The notes beneath the pieces are model-generated. The model saw nothing but the letters and a program-made list of their open reading frames with translations. It made no database searches and was not told the origin of the DNA. From contig MGUX01000088.1 in assembly GCA_001800185.1 (NCBI GenBank), positions 1 to 5,179 of the forward strand: DNA of 5,179 nt. The letters run 5' to 3'. Each line of letters begins with the position of its first letter. Positions within the stretch are counted from its first letter, which is position 1. The DNA comes from Elusimicrobia bacterium RIFCSPLOWO2_12_FULL_59_9 (GTDB lineage Bacteria; Elusimicrobiota; Elusimicrobia; O2-12-FULL-59-9). Position numbers and translations under genes: made by a program. Shown piece after piece: positions 4,344-5,179 of the stretch.

Positions 4344-5179
4344 CTAGCTGACGTCAAAGGGGGTAAATCGCGTATACAATGGATTATATTGGGTGCATTT
4401 CTTGCATATTTCTGGGAAGTCACTCCTTGCGTGTCGATGGATCAAGTTCTTCAACTTTTCACCGCTCAACACATCCGCAAGGCTCTCCTTTTCCAAATCC
4501 CCGATGATCAAAGAAGCTTCGACATCCCGACAGCAGCAAGCGTTGACCCGACCGTCAGCCAAGACGACTGGAGTGGTGAGCAGGTAGGCGCAAGGCCCGA
4601 ACTTATGGGGCATGGGTCGCGGTGTAAGCCCGGCCTCCAATAAGTCGACATCTTGTATCTTGCCGGCCCAACTATCAAAACTCCGCAAAGGCTCTTCCAT
4701 TTCGACGATGCCCTTCTCCCGCATGTCGACAAGGTAATCGTAGAACTCGCCGCGGCATTTTGATTTGGGACATCGTGGAAGGATATCGATGCTTAAAGGC
4801 TTTCCCAGTTCTATTTTTTTTGCGAGCAAGGCTTCTGTATTTCTGCGGGCAGCGTCAAATTTATCAACCCCCATCACCTGATGAAAAGATTCTTTGTCAA
4901 ACCCGCCGAAGGAGATGTTGAGATGAACCTTGTTGATGTAATCAAATAATCGACTCGACTTGGATATATCCATAATGATGGCATTGGTATGGAAAGCGAT
5001 GTCCTTAATCTGGGGGATTGACGACAAATAATCCAGCCTTTCAAATAGATGCTTGTCGACAAACGGCTCGCCGACAATCGGGGTAAGGGAAACATTGGTG
5101 CCGTCAAGGGACACAAACTGGTCTACGACGCGCTTGAATAAGTCCATCGACATGACCTTTTTGGGTCGTTCCATTTGAG
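4344..5179 (-). CDS. Radical SAM protein with SPASM-like C-terminal domain, partial (N-terminus beyond window)
   Basis: The frame is open through the right edge (…Q-M-E-R-P-K-K…). The Met at 5174 is therefore probably internal: in this family the segment R-P-K-x-V-M-S-M-D-L-F comes just after the C-x3-C-x2-C cluster that binds the SAM iron-sulfur centre, which would lie outside the window. Counting from that Met, the radical SAM core shows the G-E-P motif (35-37), H-T-N-A (62-65), the strand H-L-N-I-S-F-G-G-F-D-K-E-S-F (84-97) and M-G-V-D-K-F (101-106). The SPASM-like region has C195, the V-L-A-D-G-R-V-N-A-C-C-C segment (204-215), I-G-D-L (224-227) and a final C-K-K-C (257-260), expected to bind an auxiliary Fe-S cluster. 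Such proteins modify peptides, sugars or other small molecules. The substrate here is unknown. The extra C-P-K-S-K-C (135-140) is unusual. G+C looks lower than in the central operon, so separate origin is possible. No clear terminator follows the TAG at 4346-4344. Confidence 0.85.
   Translation of the reverse strand, partial: QMERPKKVMSMDLFKRVVDQFVSLDGTNVSLTPIVGEPFVDKHLFERLDYLSSIPQIKDIAFHTNAIIMDISKSSRLFDYINKVHLNISFGGFDKESFHQVMGVDKFDAARRNTEALLAKKIELGKPLSIDILPRCPKSKCRGEFYDYLVDMREKGIVEMEEPLRSFDSWAGKIQDVDLLEAGLTPRPMPHKFGPCAYLLTTPVVLADGRVNACCCRDVEASLIIGDLEKESLADVLSGEKLKNLIHRHARSDFPEICKKCTQYNPLYTRFTPFDVS

Noticed and set aside
4208..4423. Separate 71-codon minus-strand gene overlapping the end of the radical SAM gene
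   Set aside because: Its first third lies out of frame inside the conserved SPASM region, and only the part below about 4343 could be real. I treat that part as possible upstream sequence of the decayed remnant and not as a gene.

Overview
The window is part of a bacterial surface-polysaccharide or glycolipid gene cluster. All intact genes lie on the minus strand, and only a fragment of a gene from the other direction sits at the left edge. A sugar (heptose-type) kinase together with polyprenol-phosphate-sugar-type GT2 glycosyltransferases suggests a Gram-negative, LPS-making bacterium. G+C is moderately high in the central operon and visibly lower in the rightmost gene. No rRNA, tRNA or taxonomic marker gene is present. 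None of the four complete genes has a clear Shine-Dalgarno sequence. That, the odd intergenic octamer array and the divergent protein sequences fit an environmental, probably uncultivated lineage (Elusimicrobiota/Omnitrophota-like is a guess only).

Layout, left to right: (1) 1-166 plus: the C-terminal end of an FkbM-family methyltransferase, recognisable by its D-F-L-K-I-D-x-E-G-H motif and then broken off. It runs tail-to-tail into the next gene. (2) 143-871 minus: a GT2 glycosyltransferase of the DPM1/GtrB type. (3) 901-1025: a two-armed, inverted array of degenerate 8-nt units. (4) 1042-2010 minus: a GHMP-family sugar kinase of the HddA/LmbP heptose-7-phosphate kinase type. (5) 2030-2722 minus: a second GT2 glycosyltransferase. 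(6) 2713-4032 minus: a membrane-anchored protein that appears to be a catalytically degenerate member of the alkaline phosphatase/phosphodiesterase superfamily. (7) 4033-4343: 311 nt without an intact gene, holding an extended -10 promoter and a stop-riddled coding remnant. (8) 4344 to the right edge, minus: the C-terminal part of a radical SAM/SPASM protein.

Transcription of genes 6, 5, 4 and perhaps 2 probably starts near 4050 and runs leftward. Genes 6 and 5 overlap by 10 nt and gene 4 follows after 19 nt, so these three are very probably one transcript. Gene 2 is separated from them by the octamer array. Functionally, the kinase would activate a sugar for nucleotide-sugar synthesis and the GT2 enzymes would transfer sugars to polyprenol phosphate or a lipid carrier. 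The phosphatase-like protein would act at the membrane in the same pathway, possibly as a non-catalytic partner. The most notable observations are this apparent pseudophosphatase with all three metal-ligand motifs altered, the octamer array, and the two decayed methyltransferase-like remnants that bracket the operon.
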